Source: Acidimicrobiaceae bacterium (GTDB lineage Bacteria > Actinomycetota > Acidimicrobiia > Acidimicrobiales > Aldehydirespiratoraceae). From it: a stretch of DNA of 64,000 nt. Position 1 is the first letter of the stretch. Each line of letters opens with the position of its first letter. Below, in pieces: positions 7,452 through 14,537 of this stretch. The notes under the pieces are model-generated. The model did not search any database. It was not told the DNA's origin and saw nothing but the letters and a program-made list of their open reading frames with translations. The stretch is from the NCBI GenBank assembly GCA_009837445.1, contig VXTM01000038.1:63920-127919 (forward strand). Reading direction: 5' to 3'. A program made the position numbers and the translations under genes.

Positions 7452-7997
7452 TTACGACATCGTGACGAGCAGGGCGCTCGGCGCGTCGCGGGCGGCAGGC
7501 AGTCGCAGGTGAGCGTCTTCTGGGATGTCGGCCTCGACGAGCCTCCGGGCCTCAGCCAGCCGGAAGATCATCGGCTGGTGCGGCAAGCCGTAATAGGGCA
7601 CAGGCGGCCCGTTGTGCTCCCATCCGATGCGTTCGAAGAAGGTGACATTCTGGAGTTGCACGAAGGCGTCCATCACGGTGCCTCCTGCCTCGGCGGCAGT
7701 CGACACCGCGAAGCGCACCAGCCGGATCCCGACTATTCCCGCCCGGTAGCCGGGCAGCACGGCCAGGCGGTCGCCCTTCCAGCGGCCCGCGTCGTCGGTG
7801 CGGTACAGGCGGACCGTGCCGATCGCCTCCGGTCCCCGGCCGGCGACCACATGGATCGTGTCGGGGTCGGCGTCCCAGTCGTCGACGTCGGTGAGGGGAA
7901 TGACCCGCTGCTCCTCCACGAACACCCGGTGCCGGATACGCATGTGCCAGCTCCGGGCCTCGGGAGAGACAGCCCGCCAGCATTCGATTCGCTCCAC
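7452..7997 (-). CDS. GNAT acetyltransferase, MSMEG_0567 N-terminal/Sll0786 family
   Basis: A 181-aa GNAT-fold protein: RIRHRVFVEEQ (strand 1/helix 1), a GTVRLY strand, RLAVLPGYRAGIVGIRLVRFA as the acetyl-CoA pyrophosphate loop region, and VTFFERIGWE near the C-terminus. The sequence matches the Nit1-cluster acetyltransferase that in mycobacteria is fused to an AIR-synthase-like domain (MSMEG_0567). Here the AIR part is a separate gene 9 kb away on the other strand, as in Synechocystis (Sll0786/Sll0787). The start is GTG at 7997, 14 bases after the radical SAM stop, so the two are surely cotranscribed. Its acyl acceptor is unknown. Confidence 0.83.
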   Translation of the reverse strand: MERIECWRAVSPEARSWHMRIRHRVFVEEQRVIPLTDVDDWDADPDTIHVVAGRGPEAIGTVRLYRTDDAGRWKGDRLAVLPGYRAGIVGIRLVRFAVSTAAEAGGTVMDAFVQLQNVTFFERIGWEHNGPPVPYYGLPHQPMIFRLAEARRLVEADIPEDAHLRLPAARDAPSALLVTMS

Positions 7998-8011
7998 TGC
8001 CGCCCCCGCTG

Positions 8012-9130
8012 TCAGCCCAGGGCCTTCACGGGGATCAGCGTGCGCCCGTTGGACCCCTGAAGTTCCCGCTCCATCGCTCCCACCGGCGAGCAAGCCTGGC
8101 ATCGGGCGCAGCCGGCCGCGACCTTGTCCGCGGTCAGTCCCCGCTCCACCAGGTACGGCGCGACCTTGCGGGCGACCTGATCGACATAATCAGCGGCAGG
8201 GGGCGTCCAGTCGCCCATCAGCGAGCCCGGGACCGGCCGCAGGGGCACCACGAAGGGGTACACGCCGATGTCGGCAGCCCGCCGGCAGCCGTCCACGATC
8301 AGGTCCGGGTCCTCTCCCATGCCCAGGATCACATAGGTGGAGACCTGACCCTCGCCGAAGCGCTCCACGGCGTACTCCCAGGTCTCGAAGTAGCGGTCGA
8401 TGCCGGTGCGGTACTTGGGGGGAGCAACCCAGCGCAGCACCTCCGGATCGAAGGTCTCCACATGGATGCCGACCGAGTCGATCCCCCGGTCGGCCACCTG
8501 GTCGATCACGCTGAAGTCGTCGGGCGGCTCGAACTGGACCTCGACAGGAAGGCCCGAGGCCTCCTTCATGGCCTGGCCGCACTTGGCCACGTAGAGGGCG
8601 CCCTTGTCGCGGCCGTAAGTGGAGCCGGTCGTCAAGGTGATGTCCACCGCGCCGTCGAGTTCCTTGGCCGCCACCGCCACCTCGGCCAGCTGCGCCGGGC
8701 GCTTCACCAGCACCGTGCTGCCCGAGTCCAGCGACACCCCGATACCGCAGAAGCGGCACTGATCCTCGTTGCCCCAGTAGGCGCAGGTCTGCAGAACGGT
8801 GCTGGCCAGCGAGTCGAGGTGCATAAGGGCCAAGTGCCAGTACGGGACGCCGTCGGCGGTGGTAAGGCCGTAGAACCGGGGCCGGTCGGCGGGAGCCGCG
8901 CCGGCCAGCCGGACACCGTCGGCGTAGATCCCGAACCCGACGTCCTCGGGCTCGAGCGAGTACGGGGAGTCGGCCACGAATCCAGCGTCCACCGGCACCG
9001 TCACCGCAGTGCCCTCGATCCAGACCATGCCCGCGTCCGACGGTCCGGCTCCGCCCGGCCGTCGCTCGAAGGGGGCGTTTATCCGCAGACCCTTGAACTG
9101 GAGGTCAATGATGAGTTCGGCCAGGGACAC
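8012..9130 (-). CDS. Radical SAM protein, MSMEG_0568/Sll0785 family
   Basis: A 372-aa radical SAM enzyme of the Nit1 cluster. The cluster-binding motif is spaced C-x8-C-x2-C (CAYWGNEDQCRFCGIG, near residue 126), wider than the canonical C-x3-C-x2-C. A C-terminal AAGCARCQACSP adds CxxCxxC, a possible auxiliary Fe-S site. LTTGSTYGRDKG and a TIM-barrel-like run with STYVILGMGED agree with the family. The N-terminus carries a conserved extension (LIIDLQFKGLRI). Start is GTG at 9130. It is followed at 14 bases by the GNAT gene. The reaction of this family has not been defined, to my knowledge. Confidence 0.88.
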   Translation of the reverse strand: MSLAELIIDLQFKGLRINAPFERRPGGAGPSDAGMVWIEGTAVTVPVDAGFVADSPYSLEPEDVGFGIYADGVRLAGAAPADRPRFYGLTTADGVPYWHLALMHLDSLASTVLQTCAYWGNEDQCRFCGIGVSLDSGSTVLVKRPAQLAEVAVAAKELDGAVDITLTTGSTYGRDKGALYVAKCGQAMKEASGLPVEVQFEPPDDFSVIDQVADRGIDSVGIHVETFDPEVLRWVAPPKYRTGIDRYFETWEYAVERFGEGQVSTYVILGMGEDPDLIVDGCRRAADIGVYPFVVPLRPVPGSLMGDWTPPAADYVDQVARKVAPYLVERGLTADKVAAGCARCQACSPVGAMERELQGSNGRTLIPVKALG

Positions 9131-9232
9131 TAGACAATTCCTACCACCGGATTGTTGGCTTCGTCGTGTCAGGCGCGGTTCGCCCGACCGTTGTCGCGAT
9201 CTGGAGCCGGGAGAACCCAGCAGTGGTCGCGG

Positions 9233-9760
9233 CTAGGGGATCTCGTTCCCCGTAGCGAGGATCAGAGCCGGCACCCAGAAGGTGTAGATCGCGGTTCCGG
9301 CCAGGATCAGGCCCAGGAGCTTGGCTTCGAGCTTGCCATAGGTGGTGAGGGCCACCGACCCGAACGCGACCAGCCACACGATCAGGATCGACTGGAACAT
9401 CCAACTGCCGTCGAAGAAGTCCCACCAGAACATCGGGAGGATGGCCGTCGGCACGGCGAGGTTCCCCACCACGCGCAGGTCCCATCCATTGGCCTCGGTC
9501 TTGCCGAGAACCACGAAGAACAGGCCGTAGAACGTGACCAGCCCGGCGAGGACAACCGAATTGTCGTCCAGCGGCCGGGCCCACATGATGTAGACGGCTT
9601 GGACCAGGTTCAGCAGACCGACGACCAGGCTCGCGTGCCCGATGCTGACGAGCGGGTTCGTTCCCCCCTCCTTCTGATCGGCGCCCACGCCGAGGAAGTA
9701 GAGGGCGTTCAACCACACGATCAAGCCGGTGGCTATGAACACGATGGTGATAGGAGGCAT
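9233..9760 (-). CDS. amiS: AmiS/UreI family amide or urea channel
   Basis: A 175-aa inner-membrane protein with six hydrophobic segments, e.g. IVFIATGLIVWLNALYFLG at the N-terminus and FQSILIVWLVAFGSVALT near residue 125. It belongs to the AmiS/UreI family, which passes short-chain amides or urea across the membrane and usually neighbours amidases, ureases or nitrile-converting enzymes. Here it sits just downstream of the nitrile hydratase genes but has its own promoter module. Start ATG at 9760 follows a GGAAGGGG site; an upstream ATG at 9802 would place the operator inside the gene. An amide made by the hydratase is the likely cargo, by inference. Confidence 0.9.
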   Translation of the reverse strand: MPPITIVFIATGLIVWLNALYFLGVGADQKEGGTNPLVSIGHASLVVGLLNLVQAVYIMWARPLDDNSVVLAGLVTFYGLFFVVLGKTEANGWDLRVVGNLAVPTAILPMFWWDFFDGSWMFQSILIVWLVAFGSVALTTYGKLEAKLLGLILAGTAIYTFWVPALILATGNEIP

Positions 9761-9778
9761 GCCAAGCCCCTTCCTGTC

Positions 9779-9822
9779 CATCCGACATTTCGGATGAGAC
9801 ATAGTTATTTCCCAAACCTAAA
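9779..9822 (-). promoter_or_regulatory. Promoter/operator module upstream of amiS
   Basis: Contains a perfect 7-bp inverted repeat, catccga-catt-tcggatg (9779-9796), and on the minus strand TTTAGGTT (9815-9822) 16 bases before the CTCATCCGA half-site. The layout and sequence match 4652-4695 upstream of the FAD oxidoreductase. A dimeric repressor or activator site is the simplest reading. Confidence 0.65.
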
Positions 9823-9896
9823 CCGCGGATGACCCAGCGGTCAAACCTGGCGCCAGGCACTACGGGACCGAGGCTGGCTAGTGCCCCGGCGCCATC

Positions 9897-10265
9897 TCAG
9901 TGGTCGTGATGATGGTGGTCGTCGCCGTGGTCGTGATCGCCGTGGTCGTGGCCCGGTGGGCGGGCCGCGTATGCCGCGGCCAGCGCGTCCACCTCGGGCT
10001 CCGAGACGATCGCCCGCTCCTCCACGATCGACTCGAGGGCCTCCTGCCAGCGCTCGTAGTACCGGTACTCCCCCACCGGGTCCGACTCCCAGCGCTGCAC
10101 GGCCGCGATCAGGTGGTCGCGGAAGTCGTCCCAGGTGAAGTGGCCGCCCTCCACCAGAGCCATGGCCATGGCGAAGCTGCGCCCCTCCCAGGGCGCGTCG
10201 AACACCAACTCGCCGTTGAGCCGGGGCGGCGCGGCCGGGCCTTCGATGTCGAGAGTGAGAGCCAC
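9897..10265 (-). CDS. Nitrile hydratase accessory protein with His-rich tail
   Basis: A 122-aa protein resembling the N-terminal part of nitrile hydratase beta subunits (GELVFDAPWEGRSFAMAMALVEGGHFTWDDFRDHLI). This is the p14K/NhlE type that exchanges subunits with apo-hydratase to insert cobalt. Residues after 105 form a His/Asp tail (GHDHGDHDHGDDHHHHDH), not usual for this family to my knowledge and well suited to hold cobalt. The start is GTG at 10265, 10 bases after the alpha-subunit stop, making the gene order beta-alpha-accessory as in Rhodococcus cobalt enzymes. The tail suggests combined metal storage and chaperone action. Confidence 0.88.
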   Translation of the reverse strand: MALTLDIEGPAAPPRLNGELVFDAPWEGRSFAMAMALVEGGHFTWDDFRDHLIAAVQRWESDPVGEYRYYERWQEALESIVEERAIVSEPEVDALAAAYAARPPGHDHGDHDHGDDHHHHDH

Positions 10266-10275
10266 CGGCGCCCGT

Positions 10276-10875
10276 TCAGCCTGCGCTGACCTTGGCCACC
10301 CCCACCATGGCGTCGCGGGTCACGAGCGCAGCCAGTTCGTCCTCGGAGAGGTCCTCGGTGCCCTCGGGCCGCTGGGGCAGCACCAGATAGCGGTTCTCGG
10401 CGCTGGAGTCCCACACCTGGACCTCGACGCTGTCGTCGAGGTCGAGGCCCATCTCGCTCAGCAGGGTGCGGGGCTCGCGCACCATGCGGCTGCGGTAGGC
10501 CGGATCCTTGTACCACTCCGGCGGCAGACCGAGAACCGGCCACGGGTAGCAGGAGCACAGGGTGCAGACCACCACGTTGTGTACGTCGTCGGAGTTCTCG
10601 ACCACCACGATGTGCTCGCCCTGGGGTCCGGCGAAGCCGAGCTCCTTGATGGCCCCGGTGCCGTCGGTGAGCAGCTGCGCCCGGTAGTCGTCGTCGACCC
10701 AGGCCTTGGCCACCACCTTGGCCCCGTTCATGGGGCCCACGTCGTTGACGAAGCGGTTGATGAAGCCGTCGAGCACCTCGGACTTGACGAGGCCGCGCTC
10801 GGTGAGCAGCGACTCCAGAGCCTCGGCCCGCACTGCGGGCGATGGCCGGTCTGTGGTGTGGGAGTGGTCAGCCAT
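10276..10875 (-). CDS. nthA: Nitrile hydratase alpha subunit, cobalt type
   Basis: Catalytic subunit that hydrates nitriles to amides. The metal site reads [12 protein letters not shown] with Cys104, Cys107 and Cys109; Thr in the second position (CTLCSC) marks the cobalt class, against Ser in iron enzymes. The middle cysteines are normally oxidised to sulfinate and sulfenate. Length 199 aa is normal. It starts directly after the beta-subunit stop. A cobalt importer (CbtA/CbtB) at 22.6-23.6 kb and a His-tailed accessory protein fit cobalt use. Thiocyanate hydrolase gamma also carries this motif but its beta and alpha parts are separate genes, unlike here. Confidence 0.95.
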   Translation of the reverse strand: MADHSHTTDRPSPAVRAEALESLLTERGLVKSEVLDGFINRFVNDVGPMNGAKVVAKAWVDDDYRAQLLTDGTGAIKELGFAGPQGEHIVVVENSDDVHNVVVCTLCSCYPWPVLGLPPEWYKDPAYRSRMVREPRTLLSEMGLDLDDSVEVQVWDSSAENRYLVLPQRPEGTEDLSEDELAALVTRDAMVGVAKVSAG

Positions 10876-11535
10876 CTAGGTCGCCTCCAGGTAGCTCTCG
10901 AACAGATCGATCCGCAGCTTGGCTGCCTCCGCGTCCGGACCCCACAGTTCGGTGGAGTCGAACTCCACCGTGTAAACGTGCTGGGGGTTCTCGCCCGCGA
11001 AGTGGGCGTTGGTGTCGGGCAGCAGCGCCGCGGGGCGCAGAGCGTGCACCGTGCCGGTACGGCCCCGGATGTATCCGGGCATGCGGGTGTGGCCGCCGGT
11101 CCGGATGTCCTTGGCCCTTACCTCGTCCCCGACTGAGAAGGCGTGCGGATCGTCGATCTCGCGCAGCGACCCGGCGCCGCCCCGCTCGTAGACGGGCTTG
11201 TTCTCCTCCACGTCGGCCGGCTCATCGACCGACTCCCCGGACAGGTTCCGGGCCCGGGCCTCCACCGCGCCCGGCGGGATCACGCCGCTGTCGACCAGCA
11301 GCGTCTCGGCGCACGCCAGCCAGCGGCCGTAATAGCCGTCGGCCAGGTAGTCGTAGGGATGCAGGCGCTCGAGGCCGTGACGGAAGGCGTCGAGGTTGGT
11401 GCCCGACAGACCCATCGACATCGCTCCCATGGCGAAGGCGCGGCCGTGCCACCACTCGCGGAACACCGGCTCGTCGGGGTCGACGGTCACCGTGCCCCAG
11501 CCCTGCATTCCTCCCATGTCGTGGATGCCGTCCAT
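10876..11535 (-). CDS. nthB: Nitrile hydratase beta subunit
   Basis: A 219-aa partner of the alpha subunit. It opens with MDGIHDMGGMQGWG, the family's start signature, continues with a helical N-terminal domain (EWWHGRAFAMG) and ends in the small beta-barrel domain (FSVGDEVRAKDIRTGGHTRMPGYIRGRTG). The preceding GGGAGG ribosome site supports ATG at 11535. It is the first gene of the beta-alpha-accessory operon, with promoter box B about 47 bases upstream. Beta-before-alpha order is typical of cobalt enzymes. Confidence 0.95.
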   Translation of the reverse strand: MDGIHDMGGMQGWGTVTVDPDEPVFREWWHGRAFAMGAMSMGLSGTNLDAFRHGLERLHPYDYLADGYYGRWLACAETLLVDSGVIPPGAVEARARNLSGESVDEPADVEENKPVYERGGAGSLREIDDPHAFSVGDEVRAKDIRTGGHTRMPGYIRGRTGTVHALRPAALLPDTNAHFAGENPQHVYTVEFDSTELWGPDAEAAKLRIDLFESYLEAT

Positions 11536-11581
11536 CGGAGCCTCCCAGTCAGCGGATACGTCGGCCGTGGCCGGTGCGTCA

Positions 11582-11612
11582 ACTATAAGACAGCGGCCAG
11601 TCGCAAGGGAAA
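11582..11612 (-). promoter_or_regulatory. Promoter-like box B upstream of nitrile hydratase operon
   Basis: Minus strand: TTTCCCTTGCGA, 13 bases, then TATAGT. Compared with box A at 5178-5208 it has equal spacing and 23 of 31 identical bases, including GCTGTC before the -10-like element. A start site near 11574 would give a leader of about 40 bases before nthB. Confidence 0.62.
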
Positions 11613-11622
11613 CGCGGAACGG

Positions 11623-11639
11623 CCGGGTTCCAGTCCCGG
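11623..11639 (-). terminator. Hairpin after the second lyase gene
   Basis: A 5-bp stem (ccggg/cccgg) with a 7-base loop lies about 30 bases past the stop of the argininosuccinate-lyase-like gene and just before the nitrile hydratase promoter. No U-run follows, so it may be a weak or factor-assisted terminator. Confidence 0.35.
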
Positions 11640-11668
11640 TCGGTGCCTGAGAGCCGAACCGGCAGGGA

Positions 11669-13201
11669 TCAGGAGGCGCCGGCCAGCTCGCGGGCCCGGG
11701 CCAGGAGGCGCTCCTCAGCCTCGGCGTAACCCTTGAGAGCCTCGACCGCTGCGGCCCGCAGCCGAGCCGCGTGGTCGGAGAACTCCTCGGCCAGCGACCT
11801 CACCTCGCCGGGCGCGGCCCCGCCCACAGCCCGCCGGGTGGCCACGATCCGGCGCGGGTCCAGCGCTTCGGCCAGCTCGGCTGCGTCGAGCCCGAGCCGC
11901 CGCCCGCAGACCTCCGCCGCGGCGTCGTCGAGCATCTCGGGCGTGATGTCCAACCCTCGCAGCCCGCGGCCGCTGGCAGCCCGAACGGCCCGGCCCACCA
12001 CGTGGTAGGCGGTGCGGTAGTCGACCCCGGCGGCCACCATCACGTACTCGGCCAGGTCTGTGGCCTGGGTGAAGCCCCGCTCGAGCTCGGACCACATCCG
12101 CTCGGCGTTCACCGTCAGCGTTCTCACCACCCCGGTCGTCAGGGCACTCACCCTGATAGTGAAGTCGAGCGCCCGGGGGATCTCGCCGTAGGCGAAGATC
12201 AGGTTGTCGCTGCGGGCCGACGGGCTCTTGACCACGGCCAGGAATCCGCTCATCCGGCCGATCAGCACCCCGCTGGCCCCCCTGATGATGGACAGGGAGT
12301 AGGGGTTGCGCTTCTGGGGCATCAGCACCGACGCCCGGGTGAACGGCCCGGCCAGGTCGACGTAGTCGAACTCCTGGCTCGACCAGATCTCGAGGTCCTC
12401 GGCCAGCTTGGCCTGGTTGGCGATCATGCTCGCCGATGTGGCCAGCAGGTCGATGAACACGTCGGTCTGCCACATGGCGTCGCGGGTGTGGGCGATCACG
12501 CCGTCGAACCCGAGGTCGGCGGCGATGGCTCCCCGATCGTCGAGCAGCCGGCTGCCGTTGACGCAGCCCGCGCCGCCGGGACTGGTGTTGACCTGCTCGA
12601 GTGCGGCCAGGAACCGCTCGCCGTCGCGCAGGGCCGGTGCCACGAATGCCAGCAGGTAGTGGCCGAAGGTCGACGGCTGGGCCTGCTGGAGGTAGGTCTG
12701 GTCGCCCATGAACGTCTCGGCGTGCTCGGAGGCGATCTCGGCCGCGGTCGACGCGAAGTCGGCTCCGACCTCTATGAGCCGGGCGGTCTGGGATCGCAGC
12801 AGCAATCGCAGCGCCACCCGGGCGGCCTCCCGGCGGGGACGGCCGGCGTGGAGCCATCCGGCCGAGTCGCCGATGCGCTCCACGAAGTGGCGCTCACGCG
12901 AGTTGTACACCTCTCCTGCGGCCGAGTCGTAGGGGAAGTCGGCCGGGTCGGTGCCGTAGGCGTCGAGCAGCACCCCCAGCAGGTCGGCCGCGGCCGCCTC
13001 GGGGATGAGGCCCCTGCTCCGCAGGTCGAGCACATGGCCGATGTCGGCGAGGTTCAGCCCGTGGTGCAGCAGCGGAGCGTCGGCGATCTCCCACGCGAAC
13101 CCGGCGTCAACCAGTTCGGGCGCGGGCGCCTCGGCCGACGGCCCCGCCACCCGCGCGCCGCGGGCCTCCGCGGGGCCCGGGTCCGGCCTAGATCCACTCA
13201 T
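11669..13201 (-). CDS. Aspartase/fumarase-superfamily lyase, argininosuccinate lyase-like
   Basis: A 510-aa member of the superfamily of beta-eliminating homotetramers. The signature loop reads ASVLMPQKRNPYSLSII near residue 315 (family GSxxMPxKxN), and TYLQQAQPSTFGHYLL near residue 170 matches the argininosuccinate lyase histidine segment. Its start overlaps the preceding lyase gene by 14 bases. A second superfamily lyase, an unknown protein and a ComA-like enzyme precede it. In the bacterial coenzyme M pathway a ComA-type synthase is followed by two such lyases (phosphate elimination, then decarboxylation), so it is probably not arginine biosynthesis. The true substrate is inferred from context only. 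Confidence 0.85.
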   Translation of the reverse strand: MSGSRPDPGPAEARGARVAGPSAEAPAPELVDAGFAWEIADAPLLHHGLNLADIGHVLDLRSRGLIPEAAAADLLGVLLDAYGTDPADFPYDSAAGEVYNSRERHFVERIGDSAGWLHAGRPRREAARVALRLLLRSQTARLIEVGADFASTAAEIASEHAETFMGDQTYLQQAQPSTFGHYLLAFVAPALRDGERFLAALEQVNTSPGGAGCVNGSRLLDDRGAIAADLGFDGVIAHTRDAMWQTDVFIDLLATSASMIANQAKLAEDLEIWSSQEFDYVDLAGPFTRASVLMPQKRNPYSLSIIRGASGVLIGRMSGFLAVVKSPSARSDNLIFAYGEIPRALDFTIRVSALTTGVVRTLTVNAERMWSELERGFTQATDLAEYVMVAAGVDYRTAYHVVGRAVRAASGRGLRGLDITPEMLDDAAAEVCGRRLGLDAAELAEALDPRRIVATRRAVGGAAPGEVRSLAEEFSDHAARLRAAAVEALKGYAEAEERLLARARELAGAS

Positions 13202-14537
13202 CGGTTTCGGTGGCCCGGCGCTTCGCCGCGGCGGCGATCACGGTGTCGACCATCTGGCCGGCCGCGCCCGTTGCGGGGTGGTCCAGGTCTTCGAGCTCGG
13301 AGGGCGTGGCGATGCCTTCTAGGACCTCGGCTAGCGGGCGGCCGCTGGCACGGGCCGTCCGGTAGGCCTTCTGCAGTTCGTCGTTGGCCCGGTGCTTGCC
13401 CATCCTCGCCGAGAGGCGCCTCAGCAGCTCCTGGGACCCGTAGTCGCCCATTGCCTCAAGGTTGGCGGCCATCGCGCCGGTGTCCACCTCGATGTTGGCG
13501 GCCAGACCGCGGGCCAGGCTGAGCTGCGAGAGCAGGTAGTGGCCCATCTCCGGCAGCAGCACCCACTCGGTCTTCCAGGTGCGACCGTCCCGCTCGTGGT
13601 CGCCGACCATGGTCTCGGTGAGCACACCCGCGGCCGAGCGCACCAGCCTGGCGAGGGTGACGATCTGCTCGCTGCGCTCCGGGTTGCGCTTGTGGGGCAT
13701 GGTGATACTGCCCATGGTGGCCTCGGATGCCGCCTCGGCGACCTCGCCGATCTCGCGCCGCTGGAGGTTGTACACCTCGTTGGCCATCCGGGCCATGGTC
13801 GCCGAGACCAGAGCCGAGTTGTTGGCGAACTCGGCGATCCGGTCCCGTGCCGTGAGCCAGGAGACGGCCGGCTCGCCCAGTTCGAGGCGCTCGCAGAGGC
13901 GGCGGCGCAGTTCGGGTCCGAGCTCGCCGTAGAAGCCCAGGGCCCCCACCGCGCCGGCCAGCTGGCCCACCACGAGGCGGGGACGGCACTGGCGCCACCG
14001 CTCCAGGTGGCGGGCGGTCTCATCGGCCCAGGAGGCCACCTTGAGCCCGAACGTCACCGGAGCGCCGGGCTGGCCGTGGGTGCGGCCCAGCATCGGCGTG
14101 TGACGGTGGCGCTCGGCCAGCTCCAGCAGCGAGGCCTCCACGGCCCGCAGGTCTCGCCACACGATGGCGCCGACGTCGCGCATCTCCAGCGCCGCGGCGG
14201 TGTCGGTGATGTCCTGCACGGTGGCGCCGTAATAGACGTGCTCGCGGGCCTCGACGGGCAGCAGGGCTTGCAGCTCACGCACCAGCCCGATGGTGGAGTG
14301 CGACGTCCGGCGGGTCTCCGCGCCCACCGCGGCCGGGTCCAGCCGGCTCGCGTCGAGGTCCTCTATCAACGCGGCGGAGGCGGCCGGGATGATCTCGAGG
14401 TCGGCCTGCGCGGCGGCGAGAGCCTTGAGCACCCGCACCCAGCGGGACAGGCGAGCGCGCTCGGAAAACAGGGCCAGCGACTCCGGGGTGGACCACCCGT
14501 GGCCGTAGACGGCCGAGTCGATCAGATGGGCGTCCAC
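13188..14537 (-). CDS. Aspartase/fumarase-superfamily lyase, adenylosuccinate lyase/CMLE-like
   Basis: A 449-aa lyase with the signature GSITMPHKRNPERSE near residue 270 and HGQPGAPVTFGLKVASWADE near residue 150, which carries the catalytic histidine (TPMLGRTHGQP). It is nearest in style to adenylosuccinate lyase and 3-carboxymuconate cycloisomerase. The start is GTG at 14537, overlapping the unknown upstream gene by 16 bases. Together with the downstream argininosuccinate-lyase-like gene it forms a two-lyase pair behind ComA. In bacterial coenzyme M synthesis one such enzyme removes phosphate from phosphosulfolactate. A purine or protocatechuate role is unlikely because no partner genes are nearby. 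Confidence 0.85.
   Translation of the reverse strand: MDAHLIDSAVYGHGWSTPESLALFSERARLSRWVRVLKALAAAQADLEIIPAASAALIEDLDASRLDPAAVGAETRRTSHSTIGLVRELQALLPVEAREHVYYGATVQDITDTAAALEMRDVGAIVWRDLRAVEASLLELAERHRHTPMLGRTHGQPGAPVTFGLKVASWADETARHLERWRQCRPRLVVGQLAGAVGALGFYGELGPELRRRLCERLELGEPAVSWLTARDRIAEFANNSALVSATMARMANEVYNLQRREIGEVAEAASEATMGSITMPHKRNPERSEQIVTLARLVRSAAGVLTETMVGDHERDGRTWKTEWVLLPEMGHYLLSQLSLARGLAANIEVDTGAMAANLEAMGDYGSQELLRRLSARMGKHRANDELQKAYRTARASGRPLAEVLEGIATPSELEDLDHPATGAAGQMVDTVIAAAAKRRATETDEWI

Noticed and set aside
9897-11535. Thiocyanate hydrolase instead of nitrile hydratase
   Set aside because: The beta subunit is full length with both halves fused, and the small extra gene resembles a p14K-type activator; thiocyanate hydrolase has split subunits.
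11611-11648. tRNA T-arm-like sequence (ccggg-7-cccgg followed by tcggtgcc)
   Set aside because: No matching acceptor, D or anticodon arms upstream; treated as a plain hairpin.
11771-13522. Long plus-strand open frame (583 aa) opposite the two lyases
   Set aside because: Antisense to conserved lyases and lacking any domain; codon bias explains its length.
11669-14537. Arginine or purine biosynthesis lyases
   Set aside because: No arg or pur genes are near; both lyases are locked into the ComA operon.
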